DNA of 64,000 nucleotides from an uncultured Clostridia bacterium (GTDB lineage Bacteria > Bacillota > Clostridia > Oscillospirales > Ruminococcaceae), in the NCBI GenBank assembly GCA_947631445.1, contig CANRLN010000003.1, positions 1 through 64,000 of the forward strand, written 5' to 3'. Positions 8,659 to 18,161 of the stretch are shown here, in pieces (the first letter of the stretch is position 1; the number at the start of each line of letters is the position of its first letter). The notes under the pieces are model-generated. The model saw only the letters and a program-made list of their open reading frames with translations. It had not been told where the DNA came from and did not search any database. Both the position numbers and the translations under genes were made by a program.

Positions 8659-11382
8659 TTATGCGTTAGTTTCTTCAGCCGACTTGTTTTCTTCAACCGG
8701 CTTATCTTCTTCAGCTTTCTTAGGGTTTTTAACCTTTTTAACACGTCTTGGAATATGTGTTTGGTTGCCCGGATTTAAAACCTGCTCACGTTGCGGAGCG
8801 GGAGCTGCACGCCTTACTTTAATGGTAAACAATGTTCTTACAACCTCTTCACGAATGGAGGCAATCATAATATCGAACATTTCTGTTCCCTCCATACGAT
8901 ATTCAACAACAGGGTTCTTCTGACCGTAAGAACGCAAATAAATACCTCTCTTAAGCTGGTCCATATCGTCAATATGTGCCATCCACTTGTTGTCAACAAC
9001 CTTAAGCAGGATAACCCTTTCCATTTCGTGGAGCAGGTCACTGCCGAGTTCGTCCTCACGAGCCTTATAAGCAGCCTTTGCCTTTTCAAACACCTGATTT
9101 TTAATATCCTCTTTGCTCACCTTGTCGAGTTCTTCTGTGGTAAATTCAAAATCATTTTCTTCAACAAAACCAAGACCAGCAAAATAGTCCTTAAAGCCTA
9201 TAAGATTCCAATTGTCGTGAACATCGTCATCGGCAAGATACATATTAATAGCATCATCAATATAGGATTTAATCATATTGTCAATATATTCGCTGAGGTC
9301 GTCACCGTTCAAAACCTTTTGACGCTGACCATAGATAATCTCACGCTGTGAATTCATAACATCGTCAAAGTTAAGTACGTTCTTACGAATATTAAAGTTC
9401 TGTCCCTCAACCTTCTTTTGGCTGGATTCAATAACCTTTGTGAGAAGTCCGCTTTGAATAGGCATATTCTCGTCAACCTTAAGAGTATCCATCATGTTTG
9501 TTATTCTGTCACCACCGAACAATTTAAGCAAATCATCTTCAAGTGAAAGGAAGAAAAGACTTTCGCCGACATCTCCTTGACGACCTGCACGACCTCTAAG
9601 CTGATTATCAATACGTCTTGACTCATGGCGTTCTGTACCAATAATAAACAATCCGCCTGCCTCTTTGACCTTCTCTGCCTTTTCGGCAACCTCTTTGGAG
9701 TATTTCTCATAATATTCTTTATATTTCTTTCTGACCGCTAAAATCTCTTGGTCTTCGGTTTCGGCAAAACCGGTTGCCTCGCCAATTAAATCTTCGTCAA
9801 CCCCCTGCTTTCTGAGGGCAGCTCTTGCAAGATATTCAGCATTACCGCCAAGCATAATATCCGTACCACGACCAGCCATATTGGTTGCGATTGTAACTGC
9901 ACCATATTTACCAGCCTGTGCAACAATATCCGCTTCCTTGTCATGATATTTTGCATTAAGCACCTGATGAGGAATTTTCTTTGCCTTAAGCATCTGAGAA
10001 AGATATTCAGATTTTGCAATAGAAACAGTACCAACAAGCACCGGCTGTCCCTTTTTGTGACATTCAATAATCTGTTCTATAACTGCATTGAATTTTCCCT
10101 TTTCGGTTTTATAAACAACATCAGAATGGTCAATTCTTGCAATAGGGCGATTGGTCGGCACTTCGATAACATCAAGCTTATAAATTTCTCTAAATTCATC
10201 TTCTTCGGTAAGAGCCGTACCAGTCATGCCCGAAAGCTTGCTGTAAAGACGGAAATAGTTCTGATAAGTAATAGTAGCAATGGTTTTGCTTTCACGCATA
10301 ACCTGAACTCCCTCTTTTGCCTCAATGGCTTGATGAAGTCCGTCATTAAAACGTCGGCCTATCATAGTACGTCCAGTAAATTCATCAACAATAAGAACCT
10401 CACCGTCCTTGACGATATAGTCAATATTATTTTTCATTGTGCCGTTAGCCTTAAGTGCTTGATTGATATGATGCAAAAGTGTGAGATTATCGCCGTCCAT
10501 AAGATTTTCAACATGGAAATATTCTTCCGCTTTTTTAACACCGCTTCTTGTAATGGTTGCGGTCTTTGCCTTTTCGTCAATAATATAATCGCCGTCCACA
10601 TCATCATTATCGACTTTATCGTCCATTTCCACAACTATATAAGGCTTTAAAGTTTTAGCAAATTTATCTGCTCTTTCATACAAATCTGTGGATTTATCTC
10701 CGGGGCCAGAAATAATAAGAGGGGTTCTTGCCTCATCAATCAAGATTGAGTCAACCTCGTCTACAACGGCAAAAGAATGTTCTCTTTGAACCTTATCCTG
10801 CTTGTAAATAACCATGTTGTCACGCAGATAGTCAAAGCCAAATTCATTGTTTGTGCCGTAGGTAATATCGGCAGCATAAGCCTTACGCTTTTCGTCCTTT
10901 TCCATTCCCGCAATAACACAGCCTATGGTAAGTCCCAAAAATCTGAACACTCTGCCCATTTCTTCCGACTGGAATTTTGCAAGATAGTCGTTTACGGTGA
11001 CAACGTGAACGCCTTTTCCGTCAAGAGCGTTTGCATAAGCGGCAAGGCAGGCAACCAAAGTTTTACCCTCACCAGTTCTCATTTCGGCAATTCTTCCCTG
11101 ATGAAGAACAATAGCACCAATAATCTGAACAGGATAAGCCTTTTTGCCAAGCACACGATATGCACCCTCACGGCAGGTTGCAAGAGCTTCCGGAAGAATA
11201 TCGTCAAGTGTTTCAAGACCTCCGTTTATACGTTCTTTAAAAGCTTTTGTCTGCTGTCTAAGCTGAACATCGCTCATTTTGGAATATTTTTCGTCCAAAT
11301 CCAGAACCTTCTGTTTTATAGGTTCAATTCTTTTTAATTCTTTTTTAGAATAGTTTCCGAAAATAGCATCTAATAAGCCCAT
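8659..11382 (-). CDS. secA: Preprotein translocase ATPase SecA
   Basis: SecA is the ATPase that drives secretory proteins through SecYEG at the membrane. All 907 residues are present: N-terminal MGLLDAIFGNYSKKELKRIE, Walker A MRTGEGKTL (about 100), VDEVDSILIDEARTP (about 208), the preprotein cross-linking and scaffold regions, TNMAGRGTDIML, and QLRGRAGRQGD. The C-terminus (after HIPRRVKK) is a Lys/Glu-rich tail ending AEETNA, without the Cys-rich zinc motif that ends many SecA proteins. It is monocistronic, with a strong promoter at 11491-11519 and a terminator at 8611. Confidence 0.97.
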   Translation of the reverse strand: MGLLDAIFGNYSKKELKRIEPIKQKVLDLDEKYSKMSDVQLRQQTKAFKERINGGLETLDDILPEALATCREGAYRVLGKKAYPVQIIGAIVLHQGRIAEMRTGEGKTLVACLAAYANALDGKGVHVVTVNDYLAKFQSEEMGRVFRFLGLTIGCVIAGMEKDEKRKAYAADITYGTNNEFGFDYLRDNMVIYKQDKVQREHSFAVVDEVDSILIDEARTPLIISGPGDKSTDLYERADKFAKTLKPYIVVEMDDKVDNDDVDGDYIIDEKAKTATITRSGVKKAEEYFHVENLMDGDNLTLLHHINQALKANGTMKNNIDYIVKDGEVLIVDEFTGRTMIGRRFNDGLHQAIEAKEGVQVMRESKTIATITYQNYFRLYSKLSGMTGTALTEEDEFREIYKLDVIEVPTNRPIARIDHSDVVYKTEKGKFNAVIEQIIECHKKGQPVLVGTVSIAKSEYLSQMLKAKKIPHQVLNAKYHDKEADIVAQAGKYGAVTIATNMAGRGTDIMLGGNAEYLARAALRKQGVDEDLIGEATGFAETEDQEILAVRKKYKEYYEKYSKEVAEKAEKVKEAGGLFIIGTERHESRRIDNQLRGRAGRQGDVGESLFFLSLEDDLLKLFGGDRITNMMDTLKVDENMPIQSGLLTKVIESSQKKVEGQNFNIRKNVLNFDDVMNSQREIIYGQRQKVLNGDDLSEYIDNMIKSYIDDAINMYLADDDVHDNWNLIGFKDYFAGLGFVEENDFEFTTEELDKVSKEDIKNQVFEKAKAAYKAREDELGSDLLHEMERVILLKVVDNKWMAHIDDMDQLKRGIYLRSYGQKNPVVEYRMEGTEMFDIMIASIREEVVRTLFTIKVRRAAPAPQREQVLNPGNQTHIPRRVKKVKNPKKAEEDKPVEENKSAEETNA

Positions 11383-11490
11383 TTATTTCCTCCGCCTTTT
11401 GTTTTATTTACAGCAGCTAAAAAACTGCTATATCACAGTAATTTTCAAATTATTTTTTTAATTTAAGTCAAAAATAAATACTCAACTTAT

Positions 11491-11519
11491 ATTATAACGC
11501 TTTTTTAATCATTTGTCAA
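11491..11519 (-). promoter_or_regulatory. Sigma-A promoter of secA
   Basis: TTGACA (11514-11519), 17-bp spacer, TATAAT (11491-11496), about 109 bp upstream of the secA ATG. Confidence 0.75.
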
Positions 11520-11603
11520 ATGTTTTTTTATATTTTTTGATATACTACAATTAAACAGGACAAAATATATATTTTTTGTATATTTTCACGATAATTATTG
11601 ACC

Positions 11604-11730
11604 GGTCAATTTGCGTTGATAAAAAATTATATTTAAAAAAATCACTCAAAAAATCTTATGTGTTTCCCCGCCGTAGGCGGTGGAAACACTACAAATATAA
11701 AAAATAGCATAAACAACTCTTTTGTCCACT
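11604..11730. repeat. Long intergenic repeat, copy A, with central hairpin
   Basis: About 127 bp that aligns along its length with 38626-38759. Both copies begin GGTCAATTTG, contain TTAAAAAATTAT/GATAAAAAATTAT and AAAATCTTA, then the hairpin, then ACACTA(C/T)AAATAT, ATAAACAA and TCCACT. The hairpin (11660-11689) has a 13-bp stem, loop GTA and one bulged T. The 12-bp palindrome at 11598-11609 overlaps the left end. Confidence 0.7.
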
Positions 11731-11748
11731 CCCGATAAACAAATTCAC

Positions 11749-11777
11749 TTGACATAACCTGTAAAATATGATATAAT
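11749..11777 (+). promoter_or_regulatory. Sigma-A promoter of tcdA
   Basis: Consensus TTGACA (11749-11754), 17-bp spacer, TATAAT (11772-11777), followed by an RBS AAAGGAAGTGG before the ATG at 11821. Confidence 0.8.
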
Positions 11778-11820
11778 TATAATAAAACATTATAAAACAA
11801 TTAAAGGAAGTGGATATTTA

Positions 11821-12516
11821 ATGAATACAAAAAAAGAAGAATTTTCACGAACCAAAGCATTAATTGGTGAAACCGCACTTGAAAAGCTTGCTGGTTCTCA
11901 TGTTGCTGTGTTTGGAGCGGGCGGAGTTGGCGGATATGTTATTGAAGCTCTTGCAAGGGCAGGAGTCGGAACGCTTACCATTGTGGACAAGGATACTGTT
12001 TCCCTCTCTAATATAAATCGTCAAATTTTTGCACTACATTCAACGGTTGGCAAACCCAAAGTTGAGGTGGCAAAAGAGCGTATTTTGGATATAAATCCCG
12101 AATGTAAGGTAAATGCGGTTGTTTGCTTTTATCTTCCCGACACCGCCGACCAATTTAATTTTAATGATTATGATTATATAGTTGACGCTGTCGATAACGT
12201 AACCGCCAAGCTTGAAATTATCACCCGTGCCGAAAAATCCGACACACCGGTTATAAGTGCAATGGGTGCAGGCAACAAGCTTGACCCGACCGCTTTTGAA
12301 ATAACCGATATTTATAAAACCTCTGCTTGCCCCCTTGCAAGGGTTATGCGTAGGGAACTTAAAAAACGTGGCATAAAAAAACTAAATGTTGTGTTTTCGC
12401 AGGAAACGCCTATAAAAACCAATCTTGATTGCCCCGCAAGCATTTCTTTTGTTCCACCCTCGGCAGGACTGACAATTGCAGGCAAGGTCGTAAAAGATAT
12501 TATAAATAAGGAGTAA
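11821..12516 (+). CDS. tcdA: tRNA threonylcarbamoyladenosine dehydratase (TcdA/CsdL)
   Basis: A 231-residue E1-like (ThiF/HesA/MoeB) enzyme that uses ATP to cyclise t6A37 of tRNA to ct6A. Features are the nucleotide-binding GAGGVGGYV (about 32-40), NINRQIFAL, the AVDNVTAK segment and the TcdA-specific region DPTAFEITDIYKTSACPLAR. The length of about 230-270 residues and the absence of the ThiS-thioester catalytic region favour TcdA over ThiF/MoeB. The following gene starts 5 bp downstream. Confidence 0.85.
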   Translation: MNTKKEEFSRTKALIGETALEKLAGSHVAVFGAGGVGGYVIEALARAGVGTLTIVDKDTVSLSNINRQIFALHSTVGKPKVEVAKERILDINPECKVNAVVCFYLPDTADQFNFNDYDYIVDAVDNVTAKLEIITRAEKSDTPVISAMGAGNKLDPTAFEITDIYKTSACPLARVMRRELKKRGIKKLNVVFSQETPIKTNLDCPASISFVPPSAGLTIAGKVVKDIINKE

Positions 12517-12521
12517 AAAAC

Positions 12522-14189
12522 ATGAAAAAAATACTTGACACTCTTTTTTCCAAAGAAAAATCTAAAAAACCGCTTATTGTAATATTTTTAACCTACATAG
12601 CCTTTAATATTTTGATAACCTGCTTTCACGAACAGTGGTTTGATGAATGTAATTCTTGGCAGATTGCAAAATATTCGTCCTATAAAGAGATGTTTTTTGA
12701 GCTTGCAAGATATGACGGTCACCCGCCACTATATTGGCTTATTCTGTCTATTCCTGCAAAATTGGGACTTCCCTTTATAATTTCCACAAAAACCATTGCT
12801 GTTTTAAGCAGTAGCTTTGCTATATATTTATTATTATTTAAATCTCCGTTGCCATTAATCGCTAAAATAACACTTCCGTTTTCTTATTTTGTATTTTATC
12901 AATATTCAATACAGACAAGACCCTATTCTTTCTTTATGATTGCAATGTTTTTGACGACAATGTATTATAACAATCGCAACAATAAGCCTTATCCGCTTGT
13001 TTTCAGTCTTATATTTTTATCTTTAACTTCGGCTTATGGTCTGCTTATAGCTTGTGTGCTTGCTCTTATCTGGACAGTGCAAATATTTAAAGAACATGGA
13101 ATTGGCTATGCTTTTAAAAATATAAAAAACGACAAACGCACCCATTCGCTTTTTCTGCTACTATTAACAGGCATAGGGATAGCATCTCTTATTGTTTCGG
13201 ACGGTTCTTCAGCTTTAAATGCTGACGACTATTCACAAACTTCAATTCTGTTTAAATTATTTATAGCTTTTGTTTTATTTATAATATCACCATTTGAAAC
13301 AACTTTTTCAAATATTGAAACAACAGATGCGGGTTTTATTAGCACAATAAACAATATAATTTCAGACACACAATTGACCTTAAGCCTGCTTGTTCCACTT
13401 GTTTTCCTTGGAATATTTTTTTTGATTATTTTAATACTAATATCAAAAGAAATTAATTTAAAACTCCCCGAAACAATATTTGTTCCCATTGTACTTTCTT
13501 TGTTCAATGGTTTTTTCTTTTTTATCAGTCACCATTTTGGAATATATTTTATATATTATATTTTTCTTGCATGGATAACCTGCGATAATAATAACTTAGA
13601 AAAAACAAACTCAACAAATGTTATAGAAAAGTTTGTTTTTCCAACAAAAATTTTGATTGCCTTTATGCTTGTATTTTCTGTTTATTTAAATTTATATTCA
13701 AGCATATCCGATATAAAATATTCTTATAATTCAGCAAAGCAGTTGGTGGACTATATTTATAATAATAATCTTGAAGATTTAAAGATAGCATATCTTGTTG
13801 CTCCGGAGCAAATAGAACAAGCAGACGATAAAATTTATAAAATAGAAAATGGTGCAAATGCAATTTTTGAAGCTTATGCAGGAGAAACTTTTATAGATAT
13901 GCCAAAACTCCCACACTATGAATGGGATTTCCAAATAACCGAAAGCGAACTTAAAAACTACCCCGACATATTTATTTCAACTGTGAATGACCTTAGTTAT
14001 TATTACGGCGGTAATAAAAATATGCCAAACTATACGGTTGTGAAATCTTTTGATAATTATTGCATCTGGAAAAACACGCCACCGTTTGTTGAGGGAACAT
14101 ATCAAATTTTTATCCGCACGGATATTTTAGAATCTCAATATCCCAATCTTGAAATTCAACAGCCTAAAATCACCTATGGACGAAAATAA
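12522..14189 (+). CDS. Multi-pass membrane glycosyltransferase-like protein (GT-C type)
   Basis: A 555-residue protein with about ten hydrophobic helices and a soluble C-terminal part (about 420-555). The first extracytoplasmic loop reads EQWFDECNSWQIAKY, with paired acidic residues, then YDGHPPLYWL. This is the layout of PMT/ArnT-type GT-C enzymes, which take sugars from polyprenyl phosphate donors at the outer face. Donor and acceptor cannot be read from the sequence. RBS AAGGAG lies 10 bp upstream of the ATG and overlaps the tcdA end, so the two are cotranscribed. No functional link with tcdA is obvious. Confidence 0.65.
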   Translation: MKKILDTLFSKEKSKKPLIVIFLTYIAFNILITCFHEQWFDECNSWQIAKYSSYKEMFFELARYDGHPPLYWLILSIPAKLGLPFIISTKTIAVLSSSFAIYLLLFKSPLPLIAKITLPFSYFVFYQYSIQTRPYSFFMIAMFLTTMYYNNRNNKPYPLVFSLIFLSLTSAYGLLIACVLALIWTVQIFKEHGIGYAFKNIKNDKRTHSLFLLLLTGIGIASLIVSDGSSALNADDYSQTSILFKLFIAFVLFIISPFETTFSNIETTDAGFISTINNIISDTQLTLSLLVPLVFLGIFFLIILILISKEINLKLPETIFVPIVLSLFNGFFFFISHHFGIYFIYYIFLAWITCDNNNLEKTNSTNVIEKFVFPTKILIAFMLVFSVYLNLYSSISDIKYSYNSAKQLVDYIYNNNLEDLKIAYLVAPEQIEQADDKIYKIENGANAIFEAYAGETFIDMPKLPHYEWDFQITESELKNYPDIFISTVNDLSYYYGGNKNMPNYTVVKSFDNYCIWKNTPPFVEGTYQIFIRTDILESQYPNLEIQQPKITYGRK

Positions 14190-14283
14190 TATACAAAAAA
14201 TAATTTTAAATTGACAAATTGCTGTAAAATATTTTTTAAAAATAAAAATTTTCAAAAAGTTTAGAATTTCTGCTTTAAACCCC

Positions 14284-14312
14284 TTTACTTTTTACAAAAA
14301 ATATGTTAAAAT
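14284..14312 (+). promoter_or_regulatory. Probable promoter of nifJ
   Basis: TTTACT (14284-14289), 17-bp spacer, TAAAAT (14307-14312) with an upstream TG (extended -10). The region 14190-14283 is A/T-rich. Confidence 0.55.
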
Positions 14313-14388
14313 AGTATACAAGGATTAAATTTTGCATTTGTCCGAACAAAAATTATTAATTATTAACCTTTTAAGGAGGAAAAATAAA

Positions 14389-17300
14389 ATGGCTAGAAAA
14401 ATGAAAACCATGGACGGTAACAACGCAGCCGCTTGGGCTTCCTACCCGTTTACAGAAGTTGCTGCTATTTACCCAATCACTCCATCATCTGTTATGGCTG
14501 AAGTAACAGATGAATGGGCAGTTAAAGGCAAAAATAACATTTTCGGCAAACCTGTAAAGGTTGTTGAAATGCAGTCAGAAGCCGGTGCGGCTGGTGCTGT
14601 TCACGGCTCGCTTGCTGCTGGTGCTTTGACCACAACCTATACCGCATCACAAGGCTTGCTCCTTATGATTCCGAATATGTATAAAATCGCCGGCGAACTT
14701 CTTCCCTGCGTTATCCATGTTTCCGCAAGATGCGTTGCGTCCCACGCTCTTAACATCTTTGGCGACCACTCGGATATTTATGCCTGCCGTCAGACAGGTT
14801 TTGCAATGCTCTGCTCCACTAATCCACAGGAGGTTATGGATTTGGGTACGGTTGCTCACCTCTCTACAATCAAGGCAAGAGTTCCTTTTATTCACTTCTT
14901 TGACGGTTTCAGAACCTCCCACGAAATTCAAAAAATTGAAACATGGGAAATGGAAGATGTTGAAGAAATGGTCGATAAGGACGCTATCGAAGCTTTCAGA
15001 AACCGTTCAATCAACCCTGAACACCCTGTTCTCCACGGCACTGCTCAGAACCCTGATATTTTCTTCCAGACTCGTGAAGCATCTAACAAATATTATGACG
15101 CCGTTCCTGAAATTGTTGAAGAATATATGAACAAGGTAAATGCTAAAATCGGCACAGACTATAAACTCTTTAACTATTATGGTCACCCACAGGCTGACCA
15201 TGTTATTGTTGCAATGGGTTCAATCTGCGATACAATTGAAGAAACAATTGATTATCTTAACAAAACAGAGGGAACAAAACTCGGTCTTGTTAAAGTTCGT
15301 CTTTATCGTCCTTTCCGTGCTGATAAGCTTGTTGAAGCTCTTCCATCCACAGTTGAACAGATTACAGTTCTTGACAGAACAAAAGAACCCGGTTCAATCG
15401 GCGAACCTCTTTATCTTGATGTTTGTGCTGCAATCAGAGGCACTCAATTCCATGATGCTGTTGTTGCAAGTGGTAGATATGGTCTTGGTTCTAAAGACGA
15501 AACACCTGCCGAAATCAAGGCTGTTTACTGGAATTCTTACAAGAAATCCACCTACAAACCACGCTTTACAATCGGTATCAATGACGACGTGACACATCTT
15601 TCACTTGATTCATCTGATAAAATTGACACCGCCCCCGAGGGAACAACCTCCTGCAAATTCTGGGGTCTTGGTGCTGACGGTACTGTTGGTGCAAATAAGA
15701 ACTCTATCAAGATTATTGGTGACCACACAGATATGTACGCTCAAGCTTATTTTGCTTATGACTCCAAAAAATCTGGCGGTGTAACTGTTTCTCACCTTCG
15801 TTTTGGTAAGACACCTATTAAATCTTCCTATCTTATTTCACAGGCTGATTTTGTTGCCTGTCATAACCAGTCTTATATCTCAAAATATCATATTGTTGAC
15901 GACATTAAGCCCGGCGGTACTTTCCTGCTCAACTGCCAGTGGACAGAGGAAGAACTTGAACAACACCTTCCCGGTCAGGTTAAGAGATATATTGCACAAA
16001 ACAACATTAATTTCTATATCATCAACGGTGTTAAAATTGGTAAGGAAATCGGACTTGGCAACAGAATTAACACGGTTCTTCAATCCGCTTTCTTCTCGCT
16101 TGCAAAGATTATCCCTCTTGAGGACGCAGTTAAATTTATGAAAGACGCTGCAACCGCTTCCTATTCAAGAAAGGGCGAAGCAATCGTTAAAATGAACCAT
16201 GATGCTATTGATGCAGGTTACAAGCAGGTTGTTAAGGTTAATGTTCCCGAAAAGTGGAAGAACGCTAAGGATACCGCTATGGGTCTTGGCAAGGCTAAAT
16301 CACCTGACAAAAAACTTGAAAAGTTTGTAAACGAAATTCAAATTCCTTGCAACGAACAAAGAGGTGAAAGGCTCCCCGTTTCAACCTTTGTTGATATGGC
16401 TGACGGTACTTTCCCACAGGGTTCTGCTGCATTTGAAAAGAGAGGAATTGCAGTTGACGTTCCTGCATGGAACAGCGATAACTGTATTCAGTGTAATTTC
16501 TGTTCCTATGTCTGCCCACACGCTGTAATTCGTCCGGTTATCATGACACAGGAAGAACTCGACAATGCTCCAGAACTTGCAAAGAAAAAGGCTATTGCTT
16601 GCACTGGTATGTCTGGTTACTATTTTGTAATGACCATGTCGGCTCTTGACTGCACAGGTTGTGGCTCTTGCGTTAATGTATGCCCCGGCAAAAAAGGCAG
16701 CAAGGCTCTTAGCATGATGCCTATTGACACACAGATGGCTGAACAAGAAGTGTTCAACTATGGTCTTACACTTGCTGAAAAACCTGAAGTTCTTGAAAAA
16801 TTCAAGGAAACAACCGTTAAGGGTTCACAGTTCAAACAACCTCTCCTTGAATTCTCTGGAGCTTGTGCAGGTTGTGGCGAAACTCCTTATGCTAAACTTG
16901 TAACTCAACTCTTTGGCGACAGAATGTATATCGCAAATGCAACCGGTTGTTCGTCAATTTGGGGTGGTTCTGCTCCGTCAACTCCTTATACTACCAACAA
17001 AGACGGTAAAGGTCCTGCATGGGCTAACTCCCTCTTTGAGGATAACGCAGAATACGGCTATGGTATGTATATTGCACAGAATACAATCCGTCAAAGAACA
17101 ATCGAAAAACTCGGTGAACTTGAAAAGACAACCAAAAGCAACGACCTTAAAGCCGCTATTGCAAAATTTATTGCAACAAAAGACAACGGCAAGGAAAACA
17201 CCCCTGCAACCAACGAACTTATCACAGCACTTAAAAAATCCAAAACAGAACTTTCCAAGGATATTCTTAAGAACGCAGATTATCTCCGTAAAAAATCCCT

Positions 17301-18072
17301 CTGGATTTTCGGCGGTGACGGTTGGGCTTATGATATTGGATTTGGTGGCGTTGACCACGTTCTCGCAAGTGGCGAAGATGTAAACATTCTTGTGTTCGAC
17401 ACAGAAGTTTATTCTAATACTGGCGGACAGTCCTCCAAGTCTACACCTACTGGTGCTATTGCACAGTTTGCTGCAGGCGGTAAGGAAGTTAAGAAAAAAG
17501 ACCTCGCAGGCATCGCAATGTCTTATGGCTATGTTTATGTTGCACACATTGCTATGGGTGCTGACTACAACCAGTGCATTAAGGCTCTTGCAGAGGCTGA
17601 GGCTTATCCAGGTCCTTCACTTGTTATCGCTTATGCTCCTTGTATCAACCACGGTATCAAGGGCGGTATGAGCATTGCACAGACAGAAGAAAAGAAGGCT
17701 GTTCAGGCTGGTTACTGGCATCTTTACAGATACAACCCTGCTCTTAAGGCAGAGGGCAAGAATCCGTTTATACTTGATTCTAAAGAACCAACAGCAGACT
17801 ATAAGGAATTTCTTATGGGCGAAGTTCGTTACAACTCACTTGCAAGACAGAACCCTGAAAGAGCTGAAAAACTCTTTGACAAGGCTGTTGCAAATGCAAA
17901 GGATAGATATGATTATCTCCTTAGATACGCAAAGCTTTACAACAATGAAGAACCAGCAAAGGTTGAACCAGCAGTAGAAGCTCCAAAGGCTGAACCTGCA
18001 AAGGCTGAAACCAAAACAACAGAAGCTCCTAAGGCTGAAACTAAAAAAACAACCAAAAAATCCAAGAAATAA
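14389..18072 (+). CDS. nifJ: Pyruvate:ferredoxin oxidoreductase
   Basis: A single-chain PFOR of 1227 residues. It converts pyruvate and CoA to acetyl-CoA and CO2 with reduction of ferredoxin, the central step of fermentative metabolism. The start is the ATG at 14389 (MARKMKTMDGNNAAAW) with AAGGAGG nine bases upstream; the upstream in-frame TTG lacks an RBS. Domains: pyrimidine-binding YPITPSS (about 26), CoA/transketolase-like middle, two 4Fe-4S clusters (NCIQCNFCSYVCPH and DCTGCGSCVNVCPG, about 695-770), proximal cluster cysteines CAGCGETPY, and TPP-binding GDGWAYDIGFGG...SNTGGQ. The last 45 or so residues are an Ala/Pro/Lys/Glu-rich tail (repeats like APKAE) ending KKTTKKSKK, beyond the usual family end. 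Confidence 0.96.
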   Translation: MARKMKTMDGNNAAAWASYPFTEVAAIYPITPSSVMAEVTDEWAVKGKNNIFGKPVKVVEMQSEAGAAGAVHGSLAAGALTTTYTASQGLLLMIPNMYKIAGELLPCVIHVSARCVASHALNIFGDHSDIYACRQTGFAMLCSTNPQEVMDLGTVAHLSTIKARVPFIHFFDGFRTSHEIQKIETWEMEDVEEMVDKDAIEAFRNRSINPEHPVLHGTAQNPDIFFQTREASNKYYDAVPEIVEEYMNKVNAKIGTDYKLFNYYGHPQADHVIVAMGSICDTIEETIDYLNKTEGTKLGLVKVRLYRPFRADKLVEALPSTVEQITVLDRTKEPGSIGEPLYLDVCAAIRGTQFHDAVVASGRYGLGSKDETPAEIKAVYWNSYKKSTYKPRFTIGINDDVTHLSLDSSDKIDTAPEGTTSCKFWGLGADGTVGANKNSIKIIGDHTDMYAQAYFAYDSKKSGGVTVSHLRFGKTPIKSSYLISQADFVACHNQSYISKYHIVDDIKPGGTFLLNCQWTEEELEQHLPGQVKRYIAQNNINFYIINGVKIGKEIGLGNRINTVLQSAFFSLAKIIPLEDAVKFMKDAATASYSRKGEAIVKMNHDAIDAGYKQVVKVNVPEKWKNAKDTAMGLGKAKSPDKKLEKFVNEIQIPCNEQRGERLPVSTFVDMADGTFPQGSAAFEKRGIAVDVPAWNSDNCIQCNFCSYVCPHAVIRPVIMTQEELDNAPELAKKKAIACTGMSGYYFVMTMSALDCTGCGSCVNVCPGKKGSKALSMMPIDTQMAEQEVFNYGLTLAEKPEVLEKFKETTVKGSQFKQPLLEFSGACAGCGETPYAKLVTQLFGDRMYIANATGCSSIWGGSAPSTPYTTNKDGKGPAWANSLFEDNAEYGYGMYIAQNTIRQRTIEKLGELEKTTKSNDLKAAIAKFIATKDNGKENTPATNELITALKKSKTELSKDILKNADYLRKKSLWIFGGDGWAYDIGFGGVDHVLASGEDVNILVFDTEVYSNTGGQSSKSTPTGAIAQFAAGGKEVKKKDLAGIAMSYGYVYVAHIAMGADYNQCIKALAEAEAYPGPSLVIAYAPCINHGIKGGMSIAQTEEKKAVQAGYWHLYRYNPALKAEGKNPFILDSKEPTADYKEFLMGEVRYNSLARQNPERAEKLFDKAVANAKDRYDYLLRYAKLYNNEEPAKVEPAVEAPKAEPAKAETKTTEAPKAETKKTTKKSKK

Positions 18073-18094
18073 TTCTTGAAACAAATTAAAATGG

Positions 18095-18130
18095 GGAATT
18101 GTCGGATAAAACCGGCAGTTCCTTATTTTT
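18095..18130 (+). terminator. Intrinsic terminator of nifJ
   Basis: Eleven-base stem GGAATTGTCGG/CCGGCAGTTCC (18095-18105 with 18112-18122, two G-T pairs) followed by TTATTTTT. Confidence 0.75.
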
Positions 18131-18161
18131 ATAAATTATTAAAATATTTAGGAGAAAAAAT

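Larger units (their letters stand above)
11383..11820. other. Divergent intergenic region secA/tcdA
   Basis: It contains the secA promoter (11491-11519, minus), the palindrome TTGACCGGTCAA (11598-11609), long repeat copy A (11604-11730) and the tcdA promoter (11749-11777, plus). No additional gene is seen. Confidence 0.7.

Noticed and set aside
11598-11609. Palindrome TTGACCGGTCAA as a TetR-type operator
   Set aside because: It adjoins long repeat copy A and copy B has only half of it; no regulator gene is near, so it is treated as part of the repeat region.
16978-17547. A 189-codon frame antisense to nifJ
   Set aside because: A shadow of the long, biased nifJ gene; Cys/Phe-rich, no RBS, no family resemblance.
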